A DNA stretch of 64,000 bases, taken from NCBI GenBank assembly GCA_903896925.1, contig CAITZM010000134.1:1-64000 (forward strand). The letters are read 5' to 3'. The notes below the pieces were generated by a model, which was given only the letters and a program-made list of their open reading frames with translations, ran no database searches and had not been told where the DNA came from. Shown piece after piece: positions 44,214 to 53,383 of the stretch. Origin of the DNA: an uncultured Lentisphaerota bacterium (GTDB lineage Bacteria > Verrucomicrobiota > Kiritimatiellia > CAIQIC01). Position 1 is the stretch's first letter, and each line of letters opens with the position of its first letter. The position numbers and the translations under genes were made by a program.

Positions 44214-46027
44214 AAAAATCACTTCTCGCAATCGTGGCGTTGATGGTGTTCGTGATCTTCGGCCTGTGGCTCGTCTGGGAGTGGGGCTTCTGCCGCTTCT
44301 ATGTGCCGGTGGGTCACATGGCTGTGATCATTGCCAAGGCCGGTGCGCCGTTGGAGCCCGGTCAGATCCTGGCCAAGCAGGGCCAGCAGGGTGTGCAGGA
44401 GGATGTGCTCGGCGAAGGCCGGCATTTCCTGAATCCCTACTATTATGAGCACACGATCGAGCCGGTGATCAGCATCCCTCAGGGCAAGGTGGGCCTCGTC
44501 ACCGCGAAGGTCGGCCGCGATCTGCCGCAGGGTGAATTTCTTGCCAATCAGGGACAGAAAGGCATCTGGCGCGGCGTGCTCGGCCCGGGCAAATACCGCA
44601 TCAACCCGATCGGTTATCAGATTGACCCCGTGGACGCGATCTCGATCCCGATCGGCTACGTGGGCGTGGTCACTTCGCTTGCGGGCGAGAAGGCGCCGGA
44701 AGGCCAGTTTGCCGGCGCAAACCAGAAGGGCATCCGCGAGGATGTGCTCCAGCCCGGCCTCTACTACGTCAACCCGAAGGAGTTCAAGGTGGACATCCTG
44801 GAGGTGGGCATCAACCAGGTCTCGATGCTCGGCAAGTCGGGCAGCGCCGTGATCACGAAGGGCAACATCGTCTCGCAAAACGCGGCGATGAATACGCTCA
44901 ACTACAAGGCGCTGGAGACGCAGTACGCCAACCGCGCCAAGGAAATCGCGGAGCAGGGCGCGCAGGTGCAGATGGCGCAGCAGGCGGATGTCCAGCAGGA
45001 GCGCGGCAGCTTCGATCTGCTGGGCGCGTCGCGCGCGCGGTCGGCCGGCGCCAACGCCCAGAAGCGTCAGCAGGCCGCCAACGCGCCCGGCCCGCAAGCG
45101 GCGGCACCCATGGCCCAGCCGTCCAGAAAGCCGCGGCAGGGCGACCTGCAGCAGCAGAACCCGACGTTCGTGCTCAACCAGTTCGTCGAGTTTCCCTCGC
45201 GCGACGGCTTCGAGGTCAGCCTCGACATGACGGTGGAGTTCGAGCTGTTGCCGAACAAGATCCCGACCATCTACCGCGACTACGGCGACCTGCCGGCGGT
45301 GGTGGACAAGATCATCATGCCGAAGATTCTCTCCATCTCCCGGCTCAAGGGCTCGGCCTACAAGGTCACCGAGTTTATCGTCGGCGAAGGCCGCGAAAAA
45401 TTCCAGACCGACCTGACCGATACCTTGAAGAAGAGCCTGGCGGAGAAAAACATCATGATCCACAACGCGCTCATCCGGCACGTCAATGTCCCCGATGAGA
45501 TCATCACGCCGATCCAGCAGGCGAGCGTGGCCGTGGAACAGGACCTGACGAACCAGGAGAAGCAGAACACCGCCAAGAAGTTGGGCCTGCTCAACACACA
45601 AACCAGCATGATTGACCAGCGCGGCGCCGAGGTCACGCAGCAGACCGCCGCCCTCAAGGCCACCATCAAGGCCGACCAGGAGAAGGCCGTCGCCGAAATC
45701 CAGGCCGAGACCATCAAGCAGACCGCGCTCATCGAGCAGCAGACCGCGGAAATCAGCGCCAACAAAACCAAGACGCTCGGCAAGGCCGGCGCCGACAAGA
45801 TCGCGATGGTCGAGGGCGAGAAGGCCAAGGGGTTCCAGCTCAAGGCCACCGCGCTCGGCGATCCGCAGGCCTACACCTTGGCTGAACTGGCCAAAAGCCT
45901 GAACCCCGATGTGCGCGTCAACATCCTGCACGCCGGCGAGGGCACGCTCTGGACCGATCTGGAGAAGGCGCGCCTCGGCGATCTCGGCGGCGCGAAGCTG
46001 CTGGGCAAGCCCGCGGCGAAAAAATAA
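44210..46027 (+). CDS. second SPFH/Band 7 protein, larger paralogue
   Basis: A 605-residue paralogue of the upstream gene, starting at GTG 44210. It has one N-terminal transmembrane helix (LLAIVALMVFVIFGLWLVW), the same three-fold motif (about 45-195; for example KQGQQGVQEDVLGEGRHFLN), and a Gln/Arg-rich insertion (about 235-310). The SPFH core (FVEFPSRDGFEVSLDMTVEF) and C-terminal coiled coil rich in Thr/Ala/Glu follow. The two proteins probably form a hetero-oligomeric membrane scaffold. Confidence 0.88.
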   Translation: MKKSLLAIVALMVFVIFGLWLVWEWGFCRFYVPVGHMAVIIAKAGAPLEPGQILAKQGQQGVQEDVLGEGRHFLNPYYYEHTIEPVISIPQGKVGLVTAKVGRDLPQGEFLANQGQKGIWRGVLGPGKYRINPIGYQIDPVDAISIPIGYVGVVTSLAGEKAPEGQFAGANQKGIREDVLQPGLYYVNPKEFKVDILEVGINQVSMLGKSGSAVITKGNIVSQNAAMNTLNYKALETQYANRAKEIAEQGAQVQMAQQADVQQERGSFDLLGASRARSAGANAQKRQQAANAPGPQAAAPMAQPSRKPRQGDLQQQNPTFVLNQFVEFPSRDGFEVSLDMTVEFELLPNKIPTIYRDYGDLPAVVDKIIMPKILSISRLKGSAYKVTEFIVGEGREKFQTDLTDTLKKSLAEKNIMIHNALIRHVNVPDEIITPIQQASVAVEQDLTNQEKQNTAKKLGLLNTQTSMIDQRGAEVTQQTAALKATIKADQEKAVAEIQAETIKQTALIEQQTAEISANKTKTLGKAGADKIAMVEGEKAKGFQLKATALGDPQAYTLAELAKSLNPDVRVNILHAGEGTLWTDLEKARLGDLGGAKLLGKPAAKK

Positions 46028-46102
46028 AAGGTTCTGCCGGCCGGCGGCACCGCTTGCGGCGTCCGCCGGCCTCACGTTGTTGACGAAGGGAGATTGCACA
46101 GC

Positions 46103-46627
46103 ATGACAGGTCAAACAGCAGCGCTGGTTTTCGGCGGCGGCGCGGTGGTGCTGGTCGGCAGCATCACGGCCTATTACGTCGCCCGCTATCTGCGCGGCAG
46201 CATCAAGCTTGTGCTGCCCCAGGGTTCCTTTGCCGCCGGCGAAGCCATCAGCGGCGAGTTCGATGTGCTCACGCGCAAGGAAATCCAGGGCCAGCGCCTT
46301 TATGCCGCGCTCATCGGCATCGAGGAAACCGAGGAGCGCCATGGCGAGCAAACCCGGAAGCGCTCGCGCGAAGTGCATCGCCACGAGCTGACGCTGGAGA
46401 AGGCCCTGACCTGGCCCGCCGGCCAGACGAAACACTACACCTTCACGCTGCCTTCGCCCTCCGCGCCCGCGCCGGAAATACTCAGCTCGACCGTGGTCCG
46501 CGCCGCGCAGATCGGTTTGGAGTTGCTCGGCGCCAACCGGCGCCGGATCCGGTGGGCTGTTGAGATTCGCCTGGATGCCAAGGGCATCGACCTTGCGGCC
46601 AGCCGGCGCGTGCACATCAACGTTTGA
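46103..46627 (+). CDS. membrane-anchored arrestin/Spo0M-like protein
   Basis: A 174-residue protein. Residues 5-27 form a membrane helix (AALVFGGGAVVLVGSITAYY). The rest is a beta-rich domain (GSIKLVLPQGSFAAGEAISG, then LTWPAGQTKHYTFTLP) with the pattern of arrestin/Spo0M sandwiches. It follows the two SPFH genes by 75 bp, so it may be an adaptor for that complex. AGGGAG precedes ATG 46103. Confidence 0.65.
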   Translation: MTGQTAALVFGGGAVVLVGSITAYYVARYLRGSIKLVLPQGSFAAGEAISGEFDVLTRKEIQGQRLYAALIGIEETEERHGEQTRKRSREVHRHELTLEKALTWPAGQTKHYTFTLPSPSAPAPEILSSTVVRAAQIGLELLGANRRRIRWAVEIRLDAKGIDLAASRRVHINV

Positions 46628-46790
46628 GGCCTGTCCGTGGGGGGCCGTCGGCCCTCCGTTGGGCGCCGATCCGACCGTACGGCGGGGCTTTTACAAGCAG
46701 GGCCGGAGGGGGCTGTCCGCCGGTTAGGGTTGCCGGCCGCGGCGTGTTTTGGCTTCCCTTGGGCACGGGTTCCGTGTTTCATCCGACACG

Positions 46791-47693
46791 ATGTTTGCTC
46801 CCCTTGTTAAAATGATTTCGCGCCGGCTGGCGCGTCTGTCGCGTCCGGGGCTGCTGCGCTGGGGCGCCGGGCTCGGCTGGTTTTTTGGACGCGTGGTCCG
46901 CTTCCGGCGCGCCGCGGCCCTCGTCGCGTTGCGCCGCAGCCTGCCGGAACTGTCGGACGCCGAGGCCAGCGCCACGCTCGACGGCATGTACCGCAATCTG
47001 GCCCTGAACATCCTCGAGATCATGCGGATGTACGGCGGCGCCACCGAGGAGCTGGACCAGCTCATGACCATTGAGGGCGAGGAGATTGTGCGCGCCGCCT
47101 TGCAGCGCGGCCGCGGTGCCATGATCCTCACCGCGCATCTGGGCAACTTCGACCTGCTGGCCATGTTCGCCGCACACCGCCACTACCCCCTGACCATCGT
47201 CTCCAAGAAGCTCAAGAATGCGACCGTGAACCAGATCTGGAGCACATTGCGCGAACGCTTCGGCGTCAACATCCTCTTTGTGCACAATGCGGCGCGCGGG
47301 TGCCTCAAGGCGCTGCGGGCGAACGGCCTCGTGGGTTTCCTGCTCGATCAGAACCGGCCGCTGTACCAGGGCGTGTTCGTCCAGTTCTTCGGGCAGACCG
47401 CCAGCACCTCGCCGGGGCTCGCGGTGCTGGCCGCGCAGGCCCAGGCGCCGGTGATCCCGGTCTTCATGTCGCGCCGCCCGGACGGCACGCACCACCTGCA
47501 GATCCTGCCGCTGATCGAGCCGCCGCCCGACCGCGAGCCGGCGACCATCCTGCGCTACACGCAGATCTATACCACGGTCACCGAGCGCGCGATCCGCCAG
47601 CATCCCGACCAGTGGACGTGGATCCACCGCCGCTGGAAAAACAAGCCCCTGCCCGGCGACGCCATCGCCACGCCGGAGCCCGGCTCTGTCTGA
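46791..47693 (+). CDS. LpxL/HtrB-type lysophospholipid (lipid A) acyltransferase, copy 1
   Basis: A 300-residue acyltransferase of the lipid A secondary-acylation family. It has the catalytic His116-x4-Asp121 (AHLGNFD), DQNRPLYQG further on and the conserved WTWIHRRWK end. It transfers a fatty acyl group to a lipid A precursor or related lipid at the inner membrane. ATG 46791 aligns exactly with the start of the downstream paralogue; no good ribosome binding site is seen for either. Confidence 0.9.
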   Translation: MFAPLVKMISRRLARLSRPGLLRWGAGLGWFFGRVVRFRRAAALVALRRSLPELSDAEASATLDGMYRNLALNILEIMRMYGGATEELDQLMTIEGEEIVRAALQRGRGAMILTAHLGNFDLLAMFAAHRHYPLTIVSKKLKNATVNQIWSTLRERFGVNILFVHNAARGCLKALRANGLVGFLLDQNRPLYQGVFVQFFGQTASTSPGLAVLAAQAQAPVIPVFMSRRPDGTHHLQILPLIEPPPDREPATILRYTQIYTTVTERAIRQHPDQWTWIHRRWKNKPLPGDAIATPEPGSV

Positions 47694-47801
47694 AGGTCCC
47701 TGTTCGTAGATGCCTGTGCACCTGCGGCTACGCCGGTCCGTCGCGGCCGGTATTCATTTTTTTCTTCCCTTCGGCGCTGGTCCCATGTTTCATCCGCGGG
47801 G

Positions 47802-48713
47802 ATGCTTGGTGTTTTCGTCAACGTATTGGCGCGTGGCTTGGCGCGGCTGTCGCGCCCGGCCTCGCTGCGTTTGGGTGCGCGGCTCGGCTGGTTCTCCGGC
47901 CATGTCGTCCGCTATCGCCGCGCCACAGCGCTTGCCGCCCTGCGCCGCAGCCTGCCGGAGCTGTCGGAGGCCGAGGTCCTCGCCACGCTCGACGGCATGT
48001 ACCGCAACCTGGCCACCAACCTGGTCGAGATTTTGCGCGCCGAGGGCGGTGTGGAAGATCAGCCCGCCGACTTTTTCAGCTACGATGGCGAGGAGCGCAT
48101 CGCCGCCGCGCTCGCGCGCGGTCACGGCGCGCTGATCTTGTTGGCGCACTACGGTAGCTGGGAGCTGCTCGCGATGTTCGCCGCGCAGCGCGGCTATAAA
48201 CTCCACATCGTCGCCAAGAAATTCAAGAATGTTGCGGTGAACCGGTTGTGGAACCGGCTGCGCGAACGCTACGGCATCAAGGTGATTTATGCGCATAACG
48301 CCGCACGCCCGGTCCTGCGGGCGTTGCGCGAAAACGCCCTCATCGGCTTCATGCTCGACCAGCACCGGCCGCGCGCCTTGGGCAAGTTCGTCACGTTCTT
48401 CGGCCGGCCCGCCAACACCTCGACGGGTCTCGCGATCCTGTCCTCGCAGGCGCAAGCTCCCGTGATTCCGGCCTTTATCATACGTCGCGCCGATGGCGGA
48501 CATCAAATCCGCGTCCTGCCGTTGATCGAGCCGCCGCCCGACCGCGAGCCGGCGACCGTCCTGCGCTACACCCAGCGCTACACCACCATCATCGAAAACG
48601 AAATCCGCGCGCAGCCCGCCGAGTGGCTCTGGATCCATCGCCGCTGGAAGACCCAGCCGCAGCCCGGCGATACGGTCGCCACGCCGGAGCCCGCCGGCCG
48701 GGACCCGGTCTAG
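47802..48713 (+). CDS. LpxL/HtrB-type acyltransferase, copy 2
   Basis: A 303-residue tandem paralogue of the preceding gene. The catalytic pair is His116-x4-Glu121 (AHYGSWE), the E. coli LpxL form, and the end is WLWIHRRWKTQ. Even the upstream bases (GTTTCATCCG just before ATG) are repeated, showing a tandem duplication that carried its leader. Divergence suggests the copies add different acyl chains or use different positions. Confidence 0.9.
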   Translation: MLGVFVNVLARGLARLSRPASLRLGARLGWFSGHVVRYRRATALAALRRSLPELSEAEVLATLDGMYRNLATNLVEILRAEGGVEDQPADFFSYDGEERIAAALARGHGALILLAHYGSWELLAMFAAQRGYKLHIVAKKFKNVAVNRLWNRLRERYGIKVIYAHNAARPVLRALRENALIGFMLDQHRPRALGKFVTFFGRPANTSTGLAILSSQAQAPVIPAFIIRRADGGHQIRVLPLIEPPPDREPATVLRYTQRYTTIIENEIRAQPAEWLWIHRRWKTQPQPGDTVATPEPAGRDPV

Positions 48714-48971
48714 GTCAAAATCCTGGATCCGCGGCAGCGGGTCCGCGCCGGTGGCGGGGCCAGGGAACCCTTGGTCTTTCCCGCAGGAAAAACAATCCAC
48801 GTGTTTCGCCCAAGCCCTGGAAACCCCGAAAAATCGGGCGTCGTATCAGCTGCGCGCACCGCCGGACGGCCCCGGACGGGGCAAATTCCGGGATTGCATT
48901 CTAGCCAGCGGGTGCTACAACAGCTCGGGCAGTAAATCCCGCCCCAACCGTTTTTCACGGAGAAAGAGAAC

Positions 48972-49865
48972 ATGGAAACAGAAGCGAGTACTGGCGTACC
49001 GGTCATCAGTGTGAAGCGAACCTCCACCCACAAGATCATCAACGATCTCGTCCAGCTGCAGGAATTGCTCGTGGCGCGTGCGCAGCAGGTTGCCACCAAT
49101 CCGCAGGCGCGTCTGGAGCAGCTCGAGCAGTCCATCCAGACCCTCTTCCAGTCGCTGCCGCCGGACATTGCCGGGCGCTTCAAGCGCATCGAGGAGCGCG
49201 GTCCGCTCGCGATCGTGCCGATCGCCAACGGCATCTGCAGCGCCTGCGGCATGTCCCTGCCGGTCAGCCTGGTCCACACCGTGCACGCGGCCGAGAGCCT
49301 CTACCAATGCCCGAGCTGCGGGCGCATGATCTATTACCGCGAGGCGTTTGCGCGGCGCGTCCGCCAGCCCACCGCCAAGCGCGGTGAGCCGCCGAAAATC
49401 GGCATCGAGCGCTTTTCGTCGCAGGAGCTGATGATCCCGCAGCTCGTCTCCGGCGAACGCGACGACGTGATCCGCGAGCTGTGCATGAAGCTGGAGCACG
49501 AAGGCTTCGTGGACGACGGCAACAAGCTCTACGAGGAGGCGCTCAAGCGCGAGGCGATCGTCGGCACCGGGGTTGAGAACTGCCTCGCCTTCCCGCACGT
49601 CCGCGGCGTTGAGGGCGGCGGCCTGACCCTGGCGCTGGGCCTGTCGGCCAAGGGCGTCAAGTTTGGCAGTAGCTCCAAGGGCACGAGCAAGATCATCTTC
49701 TTCATGGCCATCCCGACCGCGGCCAGCGCGTTCTACCTCAAGCTGCTCTCCGGCCTCGCGCGGACCTTCGAGAAGGAAGAGAACCGCAAGAAATTGTTGG
49801 AAGCGACCACGCCGGAGAAGCTGTGGAAGACGCTGCTCAAGCTCACCAAGACCACGATCCAGTGA
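48972..49865 (+). CDS. zinc-ribbon protein fused to PTS EIIA domain
   Basis: A 297-residue protein. The N-terminus has a coiled helix (20-65) and a C4 zinc ribbon (Cys89, Cys92, Cys113, Cys116). Residues 145-297 form a fructose/nitrogen-type EIIA domain with phospho-acceptor His209 in LAFPHVRG. No EIIB, EIIC, EI or HPr gene is nearby, so a regulatory rather than transport role is likely. AGGAG-type sequence (GGAGAAAGAG) precedes the ATG. The next gene begins within its stop codon (GTGA). Confidence 0.82.
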   Translation: METEASTGVPVISVKRTSTHKIINDLVQLQELLVARAQQVATNPQARLEQLEQSIQTLFQSLPPDIAGRFKRIEERGPLAIVPIANGICSACGMSLPVSLVHTVHAAESLYQCPSCGRMIYYREAFARRVRQPTAKRGEPPKIGIERFSSQELMIPQLVSGERDDVIRELCMKLEHEGFVDDGNKLYEEALKREAIVGTGVENCLAFPHVRGVEGGGLTLALGLSAKGVKFGSSSKGTSKIIFFMAIPTAASAFYLKLLSGLARTFEKEENRKKLLEATTPEKLWKTLLKLTKTTIQ

Positions 49866-51010
49866 GCCCGGTGGCGCGGCGCGCGGCATGTGCCGCCGCC
49901 GCGCTCGTCGCCGCGGTCATGCTGCTCTTCCTGCTCGGCCCCTTCCACGGCAATATCACCGGTTTCTTCCGCATCGGCGATGTCCGTCCGCCCGCGCCCG
50001 GCCTCGCCGGGCACGCTTTCGTTTTCCCCGGCCAGGCCGGCTACGACGGCCAGTATTACCTGGCGCTGGCGCTCGATCCCGCGCTGCGTGATCCCCGGAC
50101 GCTCGACTCGCTCGATCATCCCGCCTACCGCAGCCGGCGCATCCTGCTGCCGCTGCTCGGCCATGCGCTCGGCCTCGGTCGTCCCGCGCTCATCCCCTAC
50201 GCGCTGCCGCTGATCAACCTGGCGGCCGTATTCGCGCTCGTCTGGCTCGCCGCGCGCTGGCTGCAGGCCGGCGGCCGCAGCGGCTGGCTGGGCCTGCTGG
50301 TGCTCGCCTTGCCCGGCATCTGGGAAGCCCTTGCGTTGACCACCACCGATCTGCTGTGCAGCGCGTTCGTGCTCGCCACGCTCCTGGCGTTGCGCCAAAG
50401 CCGCCTTGCGCTCGCCGCCGTGATGTTGGCGCTGGCCGCGCTGACGCGCGAGACGGCGCTGCTCTATTGGGTCGCGATCCTAGGCGCGCTGCTGTGCGCG
50501 CGCCAGTGGCGCAGCCTGCTCTGGCTGCTGCCCGCCGGCCTGCCTGCCGCCGCCTGGAATCTCTACCTGCTGCGCCATGTCCCCGCTGGCGAGGGCGGCA
50601 ACGTCATCCAGATCCTATTCGGCCTGCCCGGCGTCGGCTGGCTCCAGCGCATCCGGTGGTGTCTGGACGAAGGCCTCCACGGGACGAACCTGTTCGAGCT
50701 GTTCGTCTTCGTGACGTTGCTGGCGGTGCTCGTCACCCTGTGCTGGAACCTCTGGCGCACGCGTGCCGATCGCGCGGCGTGGCCCGCCGCGGCCATCGCG
50801 CTGCTGCTCGGCGGGATGTTCCTCTGCGCCCAGCCGTTCCTGCTCCGCTATCACATGGATTACAGCCGCGTGTTTCTGGACCTGGGTGTGCTGCTCGTCT
50901 TGAGCCTCGGCTGGCCGCGCACCGCGCGCGTGCCGACCTATGCCGTGCTCGCCCTGCTCGGTTGCTCCGCATGCGCCTTCATCATCCACTACGCCTTCGG
51001 CAAGGGCTGA
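49862..51010 (+). CDS. polytopic GT-C-like membrane protein
   Basis: A 382-residue protein from GTG 49862, overlapping the previous stop. It has about nine hydrophobic helices. The first loop contains PGQAGYDGQYYLALALDP, a motif shared by a family of bacterial cell-surface glycan proteins (GT-39/DUF2029-like). An RET motif lies in a cytoplasmic loop. It is probably an inner-membrane glycosyltransferase using a polyprenyl-linked sugar. Specificity is unknown. Confidence 0.7.
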   Translation: MSPVARRAACAAAALVAAVMLLFLLGPFHGNITGFFRIGDVRPPAPGLAGHAFVFPGQAGYDGQYYLALALDPALRDPRTLDSLDHPAYRSRRILLPLLGHALGLGRPALIPYALPLINLAAVFALVWLAARWLQAGGRSGWLGLLVLALPGIWEALALTTTDLLCSAFVLATLLALRQSRLALAAVMLALAALTRETALLYWVAILGALLCARQWRSLLWLLPAGLPAAAWNLYLLRHVPAGEGGNVIQILFGLPGVGWLQRIRWCLDEGLHGTNLFELFVFVTLLAVLVTLCWNLWRTRADRAAWPAAAIALLLGGMFLCAQPFLLRYHMDYSRVFLDLGVLLVLSLGWPRTARVPTYAVLALLGCSACAFIIHYAFGKG

Positions 51011-51529
51011 CGAGATCTGTGGAAGCGGCCTCCTCGCTTCGCCCAAGCGCTTCGCGGGACAGTCCGGCCGGATTCACAGAGGCCAAACCACGTGGAGGCA
51101 GGTGTCCCACCTGCCGGTGAGTCGGGCGTCACGCCCGACCAACCAGCACCACCACGATCCTCGCAGCGAACCCGTCCAGGCGGCGGGACGCGTGCCGCCA
51201 CGCAGAATGCACGGACTAACCTCAGCGCGGACTTCGCGGGGTGCTATTTTCTTCGTGGGCGGGGCTTCCAGCCCCGCGAACCCAGCTGCAACAGAACCTG
51301 CGCTTCCGCCACGCTTGCGCATCCGCCGGTGGACGCGGCGTCCCGCCGCGTAGAGCCAACGCCAAGGATAAGCGGCGGGCCGCCGCTTCCACAAAGAGCC
51401 CATCGGTTCTTGTGGGCGGGAGCTCCAGCTCCCGCGGGACAAGCACACAGGCTGGTGAATGCGTGAGCTGGAGCTCCCGCCCACATGGGTTGAAGTGCTG
51501 GGAAGTTGGCCGCCTGCTGACGAACGCAG
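51011..51529. repeat. array of at least seven REP-like hairpins
   Basis: This non-coding 519 bp lies between convergent genes. Stem-loops: 51097-51115 (GGCAGGTG-TCC), 51121-51139 (GTCGGGCG-TCA), 51182-51199 (GGCGG arms around ACGCGT), 51259-51277 (GCGGGGCT-TCC), 51333-51351 (ACGCGGCG-TCC), 51370-51388 (AAGCGGCG-GGC) and 51416-51435 (GCGGGAGCT-CC). In addition, 51411-51431 is the exact complement of 51465-51485 (21 bp). Stems differ in sequence, but most have 8-bp arms and a 3-nt loop. Confidence 0.85.
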
Positions 51530-52663
51530 CTACACCGCACACACGCTGCGGATGATGTCCAAGGCGCGCGCGAGGTCCGTCTCGCTGTGCGCGCGGGTGA
51601 TCGACAGCCGCAGGCGCGCAGTGCCCTCCGGCACGGTCGGCGGGCGGATGGCGATGGCGAGCAGGCCCGCCGCGCGCAGCTTGTCCGCGACCTCCAGCGC
51701 GCGCGCATTCGCGCCGACCTGGATCGGGATGATCTGGCTGGCCGACTGCATCACATCGAAGCCCGCGGCGCGCAGTTGATCACGGAACGCCGCCGCGTGC
51801 CGGAGCAGCTCCGCGCCCCAGCCTGGATTTTTCTCCAGCACATCCAGCGCGCCCAGCGCCGCGCCCACCGCGGCCGGCGGCGGCGCGGTCGTGTAGATGA
51901 AGGCCCGGGCGCGGTTGATCAGCAGTGCCCTCATCGCTGTTGAGCACGCAACGAAGCCGCCGTAGCCGCCGAGCGCCTTGCTCAGGGTGCCCATCGAAAG
52001 ATTCACTTTCGACTCGAGCTGGTGTTCGCGGATCAGCCCGCTGCCGCCGGGGCCGAAGACGCCGGTGGCGTGCGCCTCATCCACCAGCAGCAGCGCGCCG
52101 TGCCGTTCGGCCACGGCCGCGAGTTCCGGCAGCGGCGCCACGTCGCCATCCATGCTGAACACCGACTCGGTGACGACCAGCTTGCGGCCCGCGCCCGAAT
52201 GTTTTTGCAGCAGCTCGTCGAGGTGCTGCGTGTCGTTGTGGCGGAAGCGACAGAGTTCGGCGCGGGAGAGGAGCGCCGCATCCATCAGGCTCGCATGCGC
52301 CAGACGGTCGGCGAAGACCGTGTCCCCGCGCCCGACCAGCGCGCCGAGGATGCCGAGGTTGGCCAGGTAGCCGCTGCCGAAGAGCAGGGCGGCGGGATAG
52401 CCCTTGAGCCGCGCGAGCCGCGCCTCCAGTTCCTCGTGCAGCGGCAGCGTGCCGCTGACGAGCCGCGACGCCGTCGCGCCGGCACCGGCCGCGTGCAACG
52501 CGCGCTCCGCGGCGGCGATCACGTCCGGATGCTGTGCGAGGTTCAGGTAGTCGTTGCTGGAAAAGTTGAGCAGCCCCGGCGGCGGCGTGACGGCGCGGCG
52601 AAAGCGCTGCGCCCGCCGCAGCTCCTCCAGTTCCGTTTCAATCCATTGTTCGCGTAGGTCCAT
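51530..52663 (-). CDS. bioF: BioF-like PLP-dependent acyl-CoA:amino acid C-acyltransferase
   Basis: An alpha-oxoamine synthase family enzyme of 377 residues; 8-amino-7-oxononanoate synthase of biotin synthesis is the likeliest member. Visible motifs are NFSSNDYLNLAQHP near the N-terminus, LLVDEAHATGVFGPGG (PLP-contacting Asp/His) and the Schiff-base lysine in MGTLSKALGGYGG. No other bio gene is adjacent, so 2-amino-3-ketobutyrate ligase or a sphingolipid-type serine palmitoyltransferase cannot be excluded. Two TTCCAAGG palindromes lie just upstream. Confidence 0.85.
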   Translation of the reverse strand: MDLREQWIETELEELRRAQRFRRAVTPPPGLLNFSSNDYLNLAQHPDVIAAAERALHAAGAGATASRLVSGTLPLHEELEARLARLKGYPAALLFGSGYLANLGILGALVGRGDTVFADRLAHASLMDAALLSRAELCRFRHNDTQHLDELLQKHSGAGRKLVVTESVFSMDGDVAPLPELAAVAERHGALLLVDEAHATGVFGPGGSGLIREHQLESKVNLSMGTLSKALGGYGGFVACSTAMRALLINRARAFIYTTAPPPAAVGAALGALDVLEKNPGWGAELLRHAAAFRDQLRAAGFDVMQSASQIIPIQVGANARALEVADKLRAAGLLAIAIRPPTVPEGTARLRLSITRAHSETDLARALDIIRSVCAV

Positions 52664-52692
52664 GTCGCGCCGAGCCTAAACTTTTCCCGCAG

Positions 52693-52745
52693 TTTTCCAA
52701 GGCTCGGAAACAATAACGTGGAACTTTCCAGACCTTGGAAGTCCC
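52693..52745. repeat. two TTCCAAGG-family palindromes upstream of bioF
   Basis: TTTTCCAAGGCTCGGAAA (52693-52710) and ACTTTCCAGACCTTGGAAGT (about 52723-52742). The rest of the 342-bp gap 52664-53005 shows no gene. Confidence 0.7.
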
Positions 52746-53005
52746 AGCGTGATAGCATCCGGAGAAGGGAAGCGATACGCGCCGGCATATGGACAGCACT
52801 CCCGCTGGAGCGGTGTGCACCAAAGCGGACGCGCCTGTTGATCAGTGCCAGCCGGGCGACGGACACACCGTCTCATACCTGTACAGGTGTGCGATGGGGT
52901 AGTGGAACTACAGCAGACCGTGCAGCAGCTTGGAGCGATGAGTCGAACAGCGGCGTTGAGAATCGGCGAGCTTGCGAGCCGTATCCTCCGGCGCTTCGTT
53001 GGGCG

Positions 53006-53383
53006 TCATTTCCTGGCCTTTGCCCGAGCCCGGTTCTCTTTCACCCGGAACTTCACCATCCGACTGATTAGTCCCACGGGAAGCGGGCGGTCGAATGGAA
53101 GCTGGACGGTGCCACGTGACAGCACGTACGCCGAGAGCTCTTTAGCGAACCGGCTGATTCCAGATGAAGTCGGATAGAAGCTGACATGCTTCTTCCACGC
53201 GGCGAAATGGACCAGATTACCGTGGTCTCTGAAGGTCGGGATCTGATAACTGATCGTTTCCTCGGCGTCCGGTGCCGCCGCCCGCACCGTCTCGCGGATC
53301 TGCGACAACATCCGCCGGACTTCCAGTGGATACCTCGCGATATATTCATCAATCGTCTGGGCCGCTGCCGCTTTAGGCTTCAT
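53006..53383 (-). CDS. DUF1801-family protein (YdhG-like)
   Basis: A 125-residue DUF1801 protein with the family pattern TIDEYIARYPLEVRRMLSQI, AEETISYQIPTF, LVHFAAWKKHVSFYPT and LPFDRPLP. Members resemble frataxin-fold proteins proposed to act as iron chaperones; function here is unproved. ATG 53383 has AGAGAG upstream. By eye less GC-rich than flanking genes and alone in its orientation block, it may be a recent acquisition. The 233 bp upstream of it (53390-53622) show no gene. Confidence 0.85.
   Translation of the reverse strand: MKPKAAAAQTIDEYIARYPLEVRRMLSQIRETVRAAAPDAEETISYQIPTFRDHGNLVHFAAWKKHVSFYPTSSGISRFAKELSAYVLSRGTVQLPFDRPLPVGLISRMVKFRVKENRARAKARK

Noticed and set aside
44219..46615. 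A 798-codon frame opposite the second SPFH gene
   Set aside because: It is antisense to a clear SPFH protein with GTGA coupling to its partner, and has shadow-type composition (Leu/Arg/Asp/Gly runs).
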